From: Aliiroseovarius crassostreae
GTDB lineage: Bacteria; Pseudomonadota; Alphaproteobacteria; Rhodobacterales; Rhodobacteraceae
Length of the DNA: 64,000 nt
NCBI RefSeq assembly: GCF_001307765.1
Contig: NZ_LKBA01000004.1
Coordinates: 372,001-436,000 of the forward strand
Direction of reading: 5' to 3'
Shown here: positions 50,235-60,399 of the stretch, in pieces
How positions within the stretch are numbered: position 1 is the first letter of the stretch
How the letters are laid out: every line of letters begins with the position of its first letter
Notes under the pieces: model-generated
The model's input: the letters and a program-made list of their open reading frames with translations, nothing else
Database searches by the model: none
Told to the model about the DNA's origin: nothing
Translations under genes and position numbers: made by a program

Positions 50235-51769
50235 GCGGCGGTCTCCTCTTCACCGTTTTCTTCCCCGCCGCCCATCATCAGGCCGATGGTTTCAACGGTC
50301 AGCCCTTTGGTTGGCACCGGCTCAGCCAGTTTGCCTTCGTAAAGGGCGGTGAACCGGTCCGAGATTTCCAACAATTCGTCCAGGTCCTGACTGATCACGA
50401 TCACAGCCGCGCCCTGCGCTGCAAGATCCAGAAGCGACTGGCGGATGGCTGCCGCTGCGGATGCATCCACGCCCCAGGTGGGCTGGTTCACCACCAGAAC
50501 CTCGGGTTTTTGCAGCACCTCGCGGCCAATCACGAATTTCTGCAGATTGCCGCCGGACAGGGAGCGGGCGGCATTTTCCGGGCCGGGGGTGCGCACGTCA
50601 AAGGCCTTGATCACGTCGCGGGCGAAGGTTTCGGTCTTGCCCCAGCGCAGGAACCCCCGCTTGGTCAGGCGTTGACGCACGGCTGCGGTCAGCAGGGCGT
50701 TTTCGGTCAGGCTCATGTCAGGCGCGGCGGAATGGCCAAGGCGCTCCTCCGGTGCGGACAGAACCGCCAGGGCGCGGCGCTCATTCGGGCGCAGATTGGC
50801 AATGCAGGTGCCCTTGAGGCGCACCTCCCCATGAGACAGCCACGCCTCACCGGACAATGCCGACAGGAATTCGTCCTGCCCGTTGCCTGCAACGCCGCCA
50901 ATGCCCACAACCTCTCCTGCCCGCACGGTCAACGAAATGTTCTTGAGGTCGGTGCCAAAAGCAGTGTGGGATTTCAGGCTGACCTGATCCATTTCCAACA
51001 CCACCTTTCCCGGCTCCGAGGGCTCTCGTTCCGGGACATGCAGACTGGTCCCCACCATCATCTCAGCCAGTTCGCGTGCGGATTTCCTGCGCGGATCACA
51101 GGTGTCGACCACCTGACCATGGCGCAGGATCGTGGCATGTTCACACAGGGCGCGAATTTCCTCGAGCTTGTGTGAGATATACAGGATCGCGGTGCCTTCT
51201 GCGGTCAGTTTGCGCAGGGTTTTGAAAAGGATTTCAACCTCTTGCGGGGTCAGGACCGAGGTGGGTTCGTCCATGATCAACAGTTTCGGATCCTGCAGAA
51301 GACAGCGGATAATCTCGACGCGCTGCCGTTCCCCGGCCGAAAGCTCCCCAACAATGCGCTTGGGGTCAAGCGGCAGGCCGTAAGCCTCGCTCACCTGTCG
51401 GATCTGGGAGGTCAATGCGCGCGGCTTGGGCGGGTTGTCCATGCCAAGGGCGATGTTTTCCGCCACGGTCAGCGCGTCAAACAGCGAGAAATGCTGAAAC
51501 ACCATCGCCACGCCTGAAGCGCGCGCCGCGGCCGGGGTGTGGGGGGCAAAAACCTGCCCCTTCAGGCGCATCTCGCCGCTGTCCGGTTTCACCAGCCCAT
51601 AGATCATCTTGACCAGGGTCGACTTTCCAGCGCCGTTTTCGCCCAGAAGGGCGTGGACCTCTCCCGGCAGAATGGAAAAGGACACATCGTCATTGGCCTT
51701 GACGCCCGGATAGGCTTTGCTCAGCCCCTCAAGCGTCAACAGCGCGTCCAGCGCGCGCATCTCCTCCAT
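50231..51769 (-). CDS. ABC transporter ATPase with two nucleotide-binding domains (nucleoside type)
   Basis: A 512-residue cytosolic ATPase with two tandem ABC domains, as in NupO/XylG/RbsA-type exporters and importers. Domain 1: Walker A LLGENGAGKST near 41-51, signature LSAGERQRVEIIRCLL near 141 and Walker B LLIMDEPTSVL near 161. Domain 2: degenerate GIGGVAGNGQDEF in place of Walker A, signature LSGGNLQKFVIGREVL near 405 and VLVVNQPTWGVD, where the Walker B Glu is replaced. So the second site is likely inactive in hydrolysis, as commonly seen. I use the ATG at 51769 with GGGGGAT upstream; it overlaps xdhC by 41 bases. Confidence 0.9.
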   Translation of the reverse strand: MEEMRALDALLTLEGLSKAYPGVKANDDVSFSILPGEVHALLGENGAGKSTLVKMIYGLVKPDSGEMRLKGQVFAPHTPAAARASGVAMVFQHFSLFDALTVAENIALGMDNPPKPRALTSQIRQVSEAYGLPLDPKRIVGELSAGERQRVEIIRCLLQDPKLLIMDEPTSVLTPQEVEILFKTLRKLTAEGTAILYISHKLEEIRALCEHATILRHGQVVDTCDPRRKSARELAEMMVGTSLHVPEREPSEPGKVVLEMDQVSLKSHTAFGTDLKNISLTVRAGEVVGIGGVAGNGQDEFLSALSGEAWLSHGEVRLKGTCIANLRPNERRALAVLSAPEERLGHSAAPDMSLTENALLTAAVRQRLTKRGFLRWGKTETFARDVIKAFDVRTPGPENAARSLSGGNLQKFVIGREVLQKPEVLVVNQPTWGVDASAAAAIRQSLLDLAAQGAAVIVISQDLDELLEISDRFTALYEGKLAEPVPTKGLTVETIGLMMGGGEENGEEETAA

Positions 51770-52724
51770 CGGTCGGTATCCCCCTGTTATGAAACCCGTT
51801 TTGGTTCGTCTCATCAACCGCGCCTTTCATTAGCGCGGTCGCCACCCCAATCGCAATGGCTTGCGGGTGTTTGCCGAGGCTCGGATCGCCGATCGGGCAG
51901 GTTATTTGATTGATTTGTCCGTTTCCATGGCCAAGGTCCCGCAGCCGTGCCTGAAAACGCGCCCATTTGGTGGCAGATCCGATCAGCCCAAGCCCGCCAT
52001 GGCCGTGCAGGAGAATCGCATGACAAAGGTCGAGGTCAAGTTGATGCGAATAGGTCAGCACCAGATGCTGCGCGTGCTGCGGAGCGTAGAGAACCAGCTC
52101 ATTTGGGGCAGCGGCTGGCAGTGCCGTGACCCCGTCCGGGATCTGTTTAGGGAACCGCTCCGGTCCTGTGTCCACCCATGTGATCACAAAATCAGGCAAT
52201 GGGGCGAGCGTGTTTATCAAAGCGCGGCCCACGTGACCCGCTCCGTAAATCCACAGCGGTTGGCGGGCGGTCGTAATTGGTTCGATCATCCACCCCTGCA
52301 CCATCTGGGCCGTGGGCAACACACCGCGGTCGCGCGCCTGCTGCAGGGCGCGATGCACTGCAAGTGGCGGGTCTTTTTCATGAAGGCTGCGTGCGTAAAC
52401 GCTATTATTCTTCAATGGCTTGAGGCTATCAAGATCGAAGTGCTCGCTCAAAAGACTCACCGCCCCTCCGCAGCATTGCCCAAGGGCCGGACCCAGCGGG
52501 TAGCGGTCAAATGTGCGGCCCCCCTTTAACAACTGGCGGGCCTTTCGGGCCGCGCGCCATTCCAGCTCTCCACCGCCAATGGTGCCTGATTGACCCTCCG
52601 CCCAGACCAGCATCGCTGCCCCGGCGTCGCGGGGGGCGGATCCCTTGACCTCTGCCACCACCACCCGCACCACCGGGCCGTGATCACAAATGGCGCGTTC
52701 AAGGGTGGGGAGGTCGAAACTCAT
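51729..52724 (-). CDS. xdhC: Xanthine dehydrogenase accessory protein XdhC
   Basis: A 331-residue molybdenum-cofactor chaperone, required in the family for insertion of the sulfurated Mo cofactor into XdhB. The N-terminal domain has VVRVVVAEVKGSAPRDAGAAMLVW near 18-41 and GTIGGGELEW near 47, with RYPLGPALGQCCGGAVSLL near 75-93. The C-terminal Rossmann domain has LWIYGAGHVGRALINTLAPLPDFVITWVDT near 157-186 and LLHGHGGLGLIGSATKWARF near 238-257. It starts within the xdhB stop (ATGA). Confidence 0.93.
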   Translation of the reverse strand: MSFDLPTLERAICDHGPVVRVVVAEVKGSAPRDAGAAMLVWAEGQSGTIGGGELEWRAARKARQLLKGGRTFDRYPLGPALGQCCGGAVSLLSEHFDLDSLKPLKNNSVYARSLHEKDPPLAVHRALQQARDRGVLPTAQMVQGWMIEPITTARQPLWIYGAGHVGRALINTLAPLPDFVITWVDTGPERFPKQIPDGVTALPAAAPNELVLYAPQHAQHLVLTYSHQLDLDLCHAILLHGHGGLGLIGSATKWARFQARLRDLGHGNGQINQITCPIGDPSLGKHPQAIAIGVATALMKGAVDETNQNGFHNRGIPTDGGDARAGRAVDA

Positions 52725-54994
52725 GATTGCACCCGTCCGATTGCGGCCAGCACCTCTTCGGCCGTGGCGGGGGCGTTCAGGTCATGAAACCCCGTGCCGC
52801 AGGCCGCAACCGCGTCTGCCAGCGCCAGCCAAGCCGAAATGCCCAGCATTAAGGGGGGCTCTCCCACGGCTTTAGAGCGGCCCACCGTGTCTTCGGGGTT
52901 CGGTTCATGCCAGAGATCCACGGTGAACTGGCGAGGCCGGTCGGAACTGGCGGGGATCTTGTAGGTCGAGGGGGCGTGGGTGCGCAGTCGACCGGTGTCG
53001 TCCCAGACCAGTTCTTCGGTGGTCAGCCAGCCCGCGCCTTGCACATAAGCCCCTTCGACCTGGCCGATGTCCAATGCGGGGTTCAGGCTGTTTCCGGTGT
53101 CGTGGATGATGTCCGCGCGCAGGATCCTGTTTTCGCCGGTGAGGGTGTCAATCACCACTTCGCTCAGCGCGACCCCATGGGAAAAGTAGAGAAAGGGGCG
53201 CCCGCGCCCGGCGGTGCGGTCCCAGCTGATTCTGGGGGTTTTGTAAAACCCGGTGGCGGACAGGCTGACCTGGGCAAGATAGGCCATCTGGGCGGCTTCG
53301 GCGAAAGATAGCGGCGCACGTCCTGCGGCCTGCACCCGCCCCTCGGTGAACACCACATCCCCCGGGGCCACCGACCAGTATGTGGCGAGGTGGGCGCTGA
53401 TCCTGTCGCGGATGGTCAGGCAGGCCGCGCGCACGGCCATCCCGTTCAGGTCCGACCCGCTTGAAGCCGCCGTGGCCGAGGTGTTGGGGACTTTGTCCGT
53501 GTCCGTGGCGGTGATCCTGATTGCGGACAGATCTACCGCAAAGACCGAAGCCGCCACCTGCGCCACTTTCTGAAACAACCCTTGCCCCATTTCGGTGCCG
53601 CCATGATTGAGGTGAACAGAGCCGTCCTGATAGACATGGACAAGCGCGCCGGCCTGATTGAGGTGGGTCAGGGTGAAGCTGATCCCGAACTTGACCGGCA
53701 CAAAGGCCAACCCTTTTTTCAAAACGGGGTTTCGGGCGTTGAACGCGTCGATGCCTGCGCGCCGTTTCACATATTCCGCACGTTCAAGGAGCGCCTCGGT
53801 CATCGCCGGGATGTGAAAGCCTTCGATCTCCTGCCCGTAATGGGTTGTCTGTCCGTCGGCGTAGAAATTCACCTGCCGGACTGCGATCGGGTCGAGCCCC
53901 CTTGCGCGCGCCACATGGTCCAGGATCCGCTCAATCCCCAGCACGCCCTGCGGCCCGCCAAAGCCACGAAAGGCGGTGGCGGACTGGGTGTGCGTTTTCA
54001 GGCGGTGGCTGGTGATTTCCACGTTTTCAAGGTGATAGGCGTTGTCTGTATGCAGCATGGCGCGGTCGGCCACGGCCAGCGACAGGTCCTGCGCCCAGCC
54101 GCAGCGCGCCATCTGCGTGATCTCAAGCCCGAGGATCTTGCCCGCCTCATCCACGCCCACGCGATAAGCGATACGGAAGTCATGCCGCTTGCCGGTGATC
54201 ATCATGTCATCGTCGCGGTCATAGCGCATCTTGCAGGGGCGGCCGGTCTGACGCGCGGCAATCGCACAGGCCACGGCCAGCGCATTGCCCTGGCTTTCCT
54301 TGCCGCCAAATCCGCCACCCATACGCCGGGTTTCGACCCGCACCGCATGCATGGGCCGGCCAATCGCATGGGCCACTTTGTGCTGGATTTCGCTGGGATG
54401 CTGGGTTGAGCTGTGCACCAGCATGTCACCATCTTCACCGGGAAGGGCAAGGGCGGCCTGACCTTCAAGATAGAAATGCTCCTGCCCGCCCATCTCGAAG
54501 CGACCTTCGAGGATGTGGGGGGCGTGTTTCAGGGCCAGGCTGGTGTCGCCGCGCGACCAGATCACCGGGCCCTCTTCGAACCGGCTGTCGGCGGCCAGCG
54601 CCTGATCAATGGTCAGGATCGCGGGCAGGGGATCAATGTCGATCTGCCCAAGGCGCGCCGCCTTGCGGGCGTTCAGGTGGCTGTCGGCGACGACCAGAAA
54701 AATCGGTTGGCCGAGGTAAAATACCTCATCCACCGCCAGCAGGGGCTCGTCATGGGTCGAAGGCGAGACATCACTTTCAAAGAGCAGATCGTCAGCGGTC
54801 AGCACCGCGACCACACCGGGTGCGGCGCGCACGGCGGCAAGATCCACCGCGGTGATCTTGCCACGGGCCACATCCGACAGACCGAAACAAAGGTGCAATG
54901 TGCCGCTGGGCGTCGGGATGTCATCCACGTAACGCGCGGCTCCGGTCACATGCAGATGGGCCGCGTCATGCGGGAGCGGTTTTCCGATACTCAT
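52721..54994 (-). CDS. xdhB: Xanthine dehydrogenase, molybdopterin-binding subunit
   Basis: A 757-residue catalytic subunit that oxidises hypoxanthine to xanthine and xanthine to urate. It starts [19 protein letters not shown], then has [16 protein letters not shown] near 170, [15 protein letters not shown] near 220-234, [22 protein letters not shown] near 345-366 (Mo-cofactor and Arg substrate region), [17 protein letters not shown] near 465-481, and [21 protein letters not shown] near 720-740 with the catalytic Glu of the GEPP motif. Length is normal for the large subunit. Start within the xdhA stop. Confidence 0.96.
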   Translation of the reverse strand: MSIGKPLPHDAAHLHVTGAARYVDDIPTPSGTLHLCFGLSDVARGKITAVDLAAVRAAPGVVAVLTADDLLFESDVSPSTHDEPLLAVDEVFYLGQPIFLVVADSHLNARKAARLGQIDIDPLPAILTIDQALAADSRFEEGPVIWSRGDTSLALKHAPHILEGRFEMGGQEHFYLEGQAALALPGEDGDMLVHSSTQHPSEIQHKVAHAIGRPMHAVRVETRRMGGGFGGKESQGNALAVACAIAARQTGRPCKMRYDRDDDMMITGKRHDFRIAYRVGVDEAGKILGLEITQMARCGWAQDLSLAVADRAMLHTDNAYHLENVEITSHRLKTHTQSATAFRGFGGPQGVLGIERILDHVARARGLDPIAVRQVNFYADGQTTHYGQEIEGFHIPAMTEALLERAEYVKRRAGIDAFNARNPVLKKGLAFVPVKFGISFTLTHLNQAGALVHVYQDGSVHLNHGGTEMGQGLFQKVAQVAASVFAVDLSAIRITATDTDKVPNTSATAASSGSDLNGMAVRAACLTIRDRISAHLATYWSVAPGDVVFTEGRVQAAGRAPLSFAEAAQMAYLAQVSLSATGFYKTPRISWDRTAGRGRPFLYFSHGVALSEVVIDTLTGENRILRADIIHDTGNSLNPALDIGQVEGAYVQGAGWLTTEELVWDDTGRLRTHAPSTYKIPASSDRPRQFTVDLWHEPNPEDTVGRSKAVGEPPLMLGISAWLALADAVAACGTGFHDLNAPATAEEVLAAIGRVQS

Positions 54995-56355
54995 GACGTC
55001 ACCTCCAGCACATTGGCGGCGGTGCCGTTTTCCTCTTCGAAATAGCGGATCAGCATGTTCTGGGCGGTTTTCAGGCGATATTCTGCACTGGCGCGCATGT
55101 CCGTCAGAGGTGTGAAATCCTGTGCAAAAGCGGGCAGGGTGGCGGTGATGGTGGCACGGGAAAAGGGCTTTCCCATCAAGGCCTGTTCCACCGCTTTTGC
55201 CCGTTTTGGCGTGGCTGCCATGCCGCCAAAGGCAATACGGGCGCCGGTGATCTTTCCGCCTTCCACGGTCAGGTTGAACGCGCCCAATACGGCGGAAATA
55301 TCCTGATCAAACCGTTTTGAAAGCTTGTAGACACGCAGTCCCCGCGCGTGGCGGGGCAGGGAGATGGCTTCGACGAACTCGCCCGGTGCGCGGTCCTGTT
55401 GGCCATAGGCGATGAAGAAGTCTTCCAGCGGGAGGGTGCGCCGGGTGCCCCCCTTGTTCAGGGTCAATTCCGCGCCGACCGCAATCAGCGGTGGGGGGCA
55501 GTCGCCAATGGGGGATCCGTTGGCGATATTTCCGCCCAGCGTGGCCACGTTGCGCACCTGTTTCGAGGCAAATCGGCGCAACATCTCGGCGAAATGCGGG
55601 TGGTGGTCCGCCAGCAGTTGTCGGGTGCGTTCGATGGTCACACCCGAGCCGATGCGGATCTCGTCCTCACCAACATGGATATTGTGCAACTCCTTTACGC
55701 CGCCCAGAAAAATCACCGGGTCCAGATCCTGAAGCCCCTTGGTGGCCCAAAGGCCCACATCGCTGGCCCCGGCAATCAGGGTGGCGTCGGGCCGGGCGGA
55801 GCAGGCCGCTTGCAATTCAGCCAGGCTGCCTGGGCGCTGGGGGGCATGGGTGGGATCCGGCAGGCAGATATTCGGCACGCCAAACCCCTCGGGGACGGGG
55901 TCCTGCCACGCTTTTTCCGCCGCGCGAATGATCGGTGCATAGCCGGTGCAGCGGCACAGGTTGCCCGCCAGAACGTCGTCGTGATTTCGATCCCCGGTCA
56001 GGTGAGAGGTGGCCAGGGACATCACGATCCCCGGCGTGCAGAACCCGCATTGCGACCCGTGTTCCTCGATCATCGCCTGTTGCACCGGGTGAAGCTGCTG
56101 TTCACGGGCGACCCCTTCGACAGTGGTGAGTGACTTGCCGTCCAGTTGCCCCATGAAAAGGATGCAGGCATTCACGGCGCGCGCGCCTTCCTCGTCGGCC
56201 AGCATCACCGTGCAGGCGCCACAATCCCCTTCGTTGCACCCTTCCTTGGTGCCAGTCAGCCCACGCGTTTCACGCAACCAGTCCAGCGCGGTTTGCGCCG
56301 GGTTCACGCCCGACACATGCACACTCTCTCCGTTCAGAAGAAAGGTGATATCCAT
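54991..56355 (-). CDS. xdhA: Xanthine dehydrogenase, FeS/FAD subunit
   Basis: A 454-residue subunit carrying two [2Fe-2S] clusters and FAD. The first cluster is in [14 protein letters not shown] near 39-52 with a further Cys in AVNACILF, the second in [11 protein letters not shown] near 104 and [13 protein letters not shown] near 130. The FAD domain (about 165-340) has [15 protein letters not shown] and [27 protein letters not shown]-dehydrogenase flavoprotein C-terminal domain follows. The ATG at 56355 gives the usual [14 protein letters not shown] start; the frame stays open upstream but without similarity. It is the first gene of the purine operon, with an 18-bp palindrome in the promoter region. 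Confidence 0.96.
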   Translation of the reverse strand: MDITFLLNGESVHVSGVNPAQTALDWLRETRGLTGTKEGCNEGDCGACTVMLADEEGARAVNACILFMGQLDGKSLTTVEGVAREQQLHPVQQAMIEEHGSQCGFCTPGIVMSLATSHLTGDRNHDDVLAGNLCRCTGYAPIIRAAEKAWQDPVPEGFGVPNICLPDPTHAPQRPGSLAELQAACSARPDATLIAGASDVGLWATKGLQDLDPVIFLGGVKELHNIHVGEDEIRIGSGVTIERTRQLLADHHPHFAEMLRRFASKQVRNVATLGGNIANGSPIGDCPPPLIAVGAELTLNKGGTRRTLPLEDFFIAYGQQDRAPGEFVEAISLPRHARGLRVYKLSKRFDQDISAVLGAFNLTVEGGKITGARIAFGGMAATPKRAKAVEQALMGKPFSRATITATLPAFAQDFTPLTDMRASAEYRLKTAQNMLIRYFEEENGTAANVLEVTS

Positions 56356-56490
56356 GGAATAATCCCGCCGCCTTACCCTGTTGTGGTCCCGTTTTGAGCG
56401 CCCTCGATGCGGCGTAGATTGCGCGCGGGAAAATACTGTTAGCAAGGTAAGCGCAGAAAAATTGATCGGCAAGAGATTCTTGCGGCTTAC

Positions 56491-56508
56491 TGTATGCGGT
56501 GGCATACA
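56491..56508. promoter_or_regulatory. Perfect palindrome TGTATGC-GGTG-GCATACA, candidate GntR-type operator of the xdh operon
   Basis: TGTATGC (56491-56497) and GCATACA (56502-56508) are perfect inverted arms over a 4-base spacer, 136 bases upstream of xdhA and 24 bases before the broken VOC gene. The form fits FCD-type GntR operators, which are often of the TGTATAC type. No regulator gene is adjacent. The spacer from 56356 to 56531 holds the divergent promoters and no other feature I can assign. Confidence 0.5.
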
Positions 56509-56531
56509 TTTCGCATATATCAAGGGGTTTC

Positions 56532-56789
56532 ATGATGTTGACCGCTCTACACCACGTCCAACTTGCGATGCCGAAAGGGCAGGAGGGACAAGCCGGTCGC
56601 TTTTATGCCGACCTTCTGGGGCTGTCGGAGCGACCCAAACCCGCAAGTCTTTCCGGGCGGGGCGGCGTGTGGTTTGAAAAGGGCGCGCTGCGATTGCACC
56701 TTGGGGTCGAGGAGGGTTTCGCCGTTTCTACACCGCTGACCCGTTTGGCAACCGGATTGAAATTCTGGAAGCAATCTGACTTTCGCTAA
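56532..56789 (+). pseudogene. VOC (glyoxalase-like) protein gene broken by an internal deletion and frameshift
   Basis: The frame starting at 56532 gives MMLTALHHVQLAMPKGQEGQAG, then YADLLGLSERPKP and FEKGALRLHLGVEEGF, the N-terminal two thirds of a small VOC-fold protein. After about residue 65 it becomes unrelated. A second frame from 56726 reads FYTADPFGNRIEILEAI and stops at 56779, which is the normal end of the same family. The piece that should join them, roughly 35-40 residues, is missing and the frame is shifted. The junction is near 56715-56725. The gene is probably non-functional. Confidence 0.72.
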
Positions 56790-56815
56790 CCGGGCAGGGC
56801 GGCTAGGGTTGCGGG

Positions 56816-59800
56816 ATGAGTGATATGCCCCGATTCATCCACCTTCGCACCCATACGCAATACTCGCTTCTCGAAGGCGCCGTTCCGGTCAAGAAACTGC
56901 CCGGACTTTGCGCCGATATGGGCATGCCTGCCGTTGCCGTGACCGATACGAACAATATGTTCGCCGCGCTGGAGTTTTCCGAAACCGCGGCAGGGGCGGG
57001 CATCCAGCCGATCATCGGCTGTCAGGTAGATGTCTGTTTTGAGCCACCCGCATCGGGGGAAAAAACCCGTGCCCCGGCGCCTGTTGTGCTTTTGGCGCAG
57101 AATGAAGGCGGGTATGAGAACCTGATGAAGCTCAATTCATGCCTCTATGTGGACAAGCATGATGACCTGCCGCAGGTGCAGCTGGATGAGCTGGAGGCGC
57201 ATTGCGAAGGGCTGATCTGTCTGACCGGCGGGGCCGAGGGCCCGGTGGGGCAGCTTTTGCAGATGGGCAACCGCGACAAGGCCGAGGCGCTGATGAGCCG
57301 CCTGCAGCGCGCCTTCGGGGATCGCCTTTATGTCGAGTTGCAACGCCATCCCGGAGAAGGTGGGCAGCCCACCGCGGGGGAGCGGGCCACCGAACGGGGG
57401 TTTGTTGAAATGGCCTATGCGATGGACATCCCGCTGGTGGCCACCAATGATGTTTTCTTTCCCAAGACCGATCTTTACGAAGCGCATGACGCGCTGATCT
57501 GCATCAAGGAAGGGGCCTATGTGGATCAGGCCGAGGGCCGCCGCCGCCTGACGCCGCAGCACTATTTCAAAAGCCCGCAGGAAATGGTCACGCTTTTTGC
57601 GGATCTGCCAGAAGCTGTTGAGAACACTGTGGAAATCGCCCTCCGCTGCGCGTTCAAGGCCTATAAGCGCGCGCCGATCCTGCCGCGCTTTGCCGATGAC
57701 GAGGTGGCCGAACTGCGCCGCATCGCCAATGAGGGGCTGCAAAAACGGCTGGCGGTGATCCCGCACGCGGTCAGTGTTGAGGAATACCAGAAACGGCTGG
57801 ATTTTGAGCTGGGCATCATCGAGGGCATGGGGTTCCCGGGCTACTTCCTGATCGTGGCGGACTTCATTCAATGGGGCAAGGATCAGGGTATTCCGGTGGG
57901 TCCGGGGCGGGGGTCCGGCGCGGGCAGTCTTGTGGCTTATGCGCTGACCATCACCGACCTTGATCCGCTGCGCTACTCGCTGCTGTTTGAACGGTTTTTG
58001 AACCCCGAACGGGTGTCGATGCCCGACTTCGATATCGACTTTTGCATGGATCGCCGTGAAGAGGTGATCAAATACGTGCAGGAGAAATATGGCCGCGACA
58101 AGGTGGGCCAGATCATCACCTTCGGTGCGCTTCTGTCCAAGGCCGCCGTGCGCGACGTGGGGCGTGTGTTGCAGATGCCTTATGGGCAGGTGGATCGCCT
58201 GTCGAAATTGATCCCTGTTGAGGGCGTAAAGCCCGTGTCGATCAAGGAAGCGATTGAACAGGAACCGCGTCTGCGCGAGGAAGCGCGGTCAGAAGAAGTG
58301 GTGCAGCGCCTGTTGGATTATGGCCAGCAGGTTGAGGGGCTCTTGCGAAATGCCTCGACCCACGCCGCCGGTGTGGTGATCGGTGACCGGCCGCTGGACG
58401 CGCTGGTGCCGCTTTACCAGGACCCCCGCTCTGACATGCCGGCGACCCAGTTCAATATGAAATGGGTCGAACAGGCCGGGCTGGTGAAGTTCGACTTTCT
58501 TGGCCTCAAGACCCTGACGGTCATTCAAAACGCGGTGGACCTGATCAAAGGGCAGGGGCGCGACATTCATATCGGCCCGGATGGCACGCAGCTTTATGAT
58601 CCGCCGGAAGGTGCGGTGAATGAGATTAACGCCATCCCGCTGGATGACAAAGCAACCTACAAGCTCTACGCCTCGGCCAAAACGGTAGCCGTGTTCCAGG
58701 TGGAAAGCTCGGGCATGATGGATGCGCTCCGGCGCATGAAACCCACCTGTATCGAGGATATCGTGGCGCTGGTGGCGCTTTACCGCCCCGGCCCGATGGA
58801 GAACATCCCGACCTATTGTGAGGTCAAGAACGGGCTGAAGGAGATCGAGAGTGTCCATCCGCTGATTGACCATATTCTTGAGGAAACTCAGGGCATTATC
58901 GTTTATCAGGAACAGGTGATGCAGATTGCCCAGGTGATGGCGGGCTATTCGCTTGGTGGTGCCGATCTGCTGCGCCGCGCCATGGGTAAGAAGATCAAGG
59001 AGGCGATGGACGCCGAGCGGCCCAAGTTCGAAAAGGGGGCTGCCGAAAACGGGGTCCCCGCCAAGAAGGCGTCCGAGGTTTTTGACCTTCTCGAAAAATT
59101 TGCCAATTACGGCTTCAACAAATCCCACGCAGCCGCCTATGCGGTGGTGAGTTACCAGACCGGATGGCTCAAGGCGAACCACCCGGTGGAGTTCATGGCC
59201 GGCGTCATGAACTGCGATATCCACCTGACCGACAAGCTGTCGATCTACGCCGAAGAGGTGCGCCGTGGGCTGGATATCGAGATCATTCCGCCCTGCGTGA
59301 ACCGCTCTGTTGCGACCTTCAGTGTGAAAGATGGCGCGGTTGTCTATGCGCTGGGCGCGCTCAAGAATGTCGGGGTCGAGGCGATGCAGCTGGTGGTCGA
59401 AGGACGCAAGGTTGACGGAGTCGATAAGCCTTTTGCCACGCTTTATGATTTCGCCCGCCGGGTGGATCTGAAAAAGGTCGGCAAACGCCCGATGGAGATG
59501 CTGGCGCGGGCGGGGGCCTTTGACCAGATCGACCCGAACCGCCGCCGGGTGTTTGACGTGCTGGATGCGCTTGTGGCCTATTCCGGTGCGGTGCATGAAC
59601 AGCGGGCCTCCAATCAGGTGTCGCTGTTTGGCGAAGCAGGTGAGGACCTGCCGGAGCCGAAAATGCCGCCGGTGAATGACTGGTTGCCGAATGAGCGGTT
59701 GGCGGAAGAACACAAGGCCATTGGCTTTTACCTGTCCGGGCACCCGCTGGATGACTACCTGCCTGCCTTGAAGCGCAAGGGGGTGATGACACTTCAGGAA

Positions 59801-60337
59801 CTGCGCGAGAAGGCTGAACGCAACGGCGCGGTGGTGGGCAAGGTGGCGGTGATCGTCGGCGGATTGCAGCAACGCAAATCCGGGCGGGGCAATCCGTTTT
59901 TCCGCATGAACATCTCTGACCCGACGGAACAGGTGTCGGGCATGGCGCTGTTTGCTGATGATTTCGAAGCCTGCCGCAAGGTGTTTGATGAGACCTTGCA
60001 GGTGGTGATGACGTTGGAAGGGCGGTTTAACGAAGGGCAGTTCGACCCGATCGCACGCTCGGTTGCGCCGATTGAAGCGGTGGTGGCAGATGCGGGCGGC
60101 ATGGCGCTGAAAGTGTATCTGGATGAGCCGGGCGCGGTGGCGATGGTTGCCAACCTGCTGAACGAAGCGGCGGAGACCGCCAGGAATGTGCGCCCCGGCG
60201 AGGTGAGTCTGTGCCTGTTGGACCCGACCCTGCCCGGAGAGGTCGAGATGACCATTGGCCGGTCCTATCCGCTGAACCCGCAGATCAAGGGGGCGCTGAA
60301 GTCACTGGATGGTGTGGTGGATGTGGAAGAGGTGTAG
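56816..60337 (+). CDS. dnaE: DNA polymerase III subunit alpha
   Basis: An 1173-residue replicative polymerase subunit. The PHP domain occupies about 1-280 (FIHLRTHTQYSLLEGAVPVKKL at its start). The polymerase core contains GPGRGSGAGSLVAYAL near 362-377 and the catalytic PDFDIDFCMDRR near 403-414 with Asp404 and Asp406, the third Asp region in FQVESSGMMDALRRMKP near 630, and NKSHAAAYAVVSYQTGWLKANHP near 765. HhH and OB domains follow (NPFFRMNISDPTEQVSGMALF near 1024). Length matches DnaE1. ATG at 56816, close behind the VOC remnant. It ends at a convergent slyX gene. Confidence 0.97.
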   Translation: MSDMPRFIHLRTHTQYSLLEGAVPVKKLPGLCADMGMPAVAVTDTNNMFAALEFSETAAGAGIQPIIGCQVDVCFEPPASGEKTRAPAPVVLLAQNEGGYENLMKLNSCLYVDKHDDLPQVQLDELEAHCEGLICLTGGAEGPVGQLLQMGNRDKAEALMSRLQRAFGDRLYVELQRHPGEGGQPTAGERATERGFVEMAYAMDIPLVATNDVFFPKTDLYEAHDALICIKEGAYVDQAEGRRRLTPQHYFKSPQEMVTLFADLPEAVENTVEIALRCAFKAYKRAPILPRFADDEVAELRRIANEGLQKRLAVIPHAVSVEEYQKRLDFELGIIEGMGFPGYFLIVADFIQWGKDQGIPVGPGRGSGAGSLVAYALTITDLDPLRYSLLFERFLNPERVSMPDFDIDFCMDRREEVIKYVQEKYGRDKVGQIITFGALLSKAAVRDVGRVLQMPYGQVDRLSKLIPVEGVKPVSIKEAIEQEPRLREEARSEEVVQRLLDYGQQVEGLLRNASTHAAGVVIGDRPLDALVPLYQDPRSDMPATQFNMKWVEQAGLVKFDFLGLKTLTVIQNAVDLIKGQGRDIHIGPDGTQLYDPPEGAVNEINAIPLDDKATYKLYASAKTVAVFQVESSGMMDALRRMKPTCIEDIVALVALYRPGPMENIPTYCEVKNGLKEIESVHPLIDHILEETQGIIVYQEQVMQIAQVMAGYSLGGADLLRRAMGKKIKEAMDAERPKFEKGAAENGVPAKKASEVFDLLEKFANYGFNKSHAAAYAVVSYQTGWLKANHPVEFMAGVMNCDIHLTDKLSIYAEEVRRGLDIEIIPPCVNRSVATFSVKDGAVVYALGALKNVGVEAMQLVVEGRKVDGVDKPFATLYDFARRVDLKKVGKRPMEMLARAGAFDQIDPNRRRVFDVLDALVAYSGAVHEQRASNQVSLFGEAGEDLPEPKMPPVNDWLPNERLAEEHKAIGFYLSGHPLDDYLPALKRKGVMTLQELREKAERNGAVVGKVAVIVGGLQQRKSGRGNPFFRMNISDPTEQVSGMALFADDFEACRKVFDETLQVVMTLEGRFNEGQFDPIARSVAPIEAVVADAGGMALKVYLDEPGAVAMVANLLNEAAETARNVRPGEVSLCLLDPTLPGEVEMTIGRSYPLNPQIKGALKSLDGVVDVEEV

Positions 60338-60344
60338 CTGCCGC

Positions 60345-60372
60345 GCCTGATTGCCCTTTCGGGCGCTCAGGC
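60345..60372 (+). terminator. Hairpin after dnaE
   Basis: GCCTGATTGCCC-TTTC-GGGCGCTCAGGC, a stem with a 2-base internal mismatch, 8 bases past the dnaE stop. There is no T run directly behind it, so it may act together with the repeat that follows. Confidence 0.5.
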
Positions 60373-60399
60373 TTGGCGGTGGCCTCGCTTTGCTCGGCG

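Noticed and set aside
58289-59872. Long open frame of 527 codons on the minus strand inside dnaE
   Set aside because: The dnaE frame has all catalytic motifs. The antisense frame is open because of GC-rich third positions and encodes no recognisable protein.
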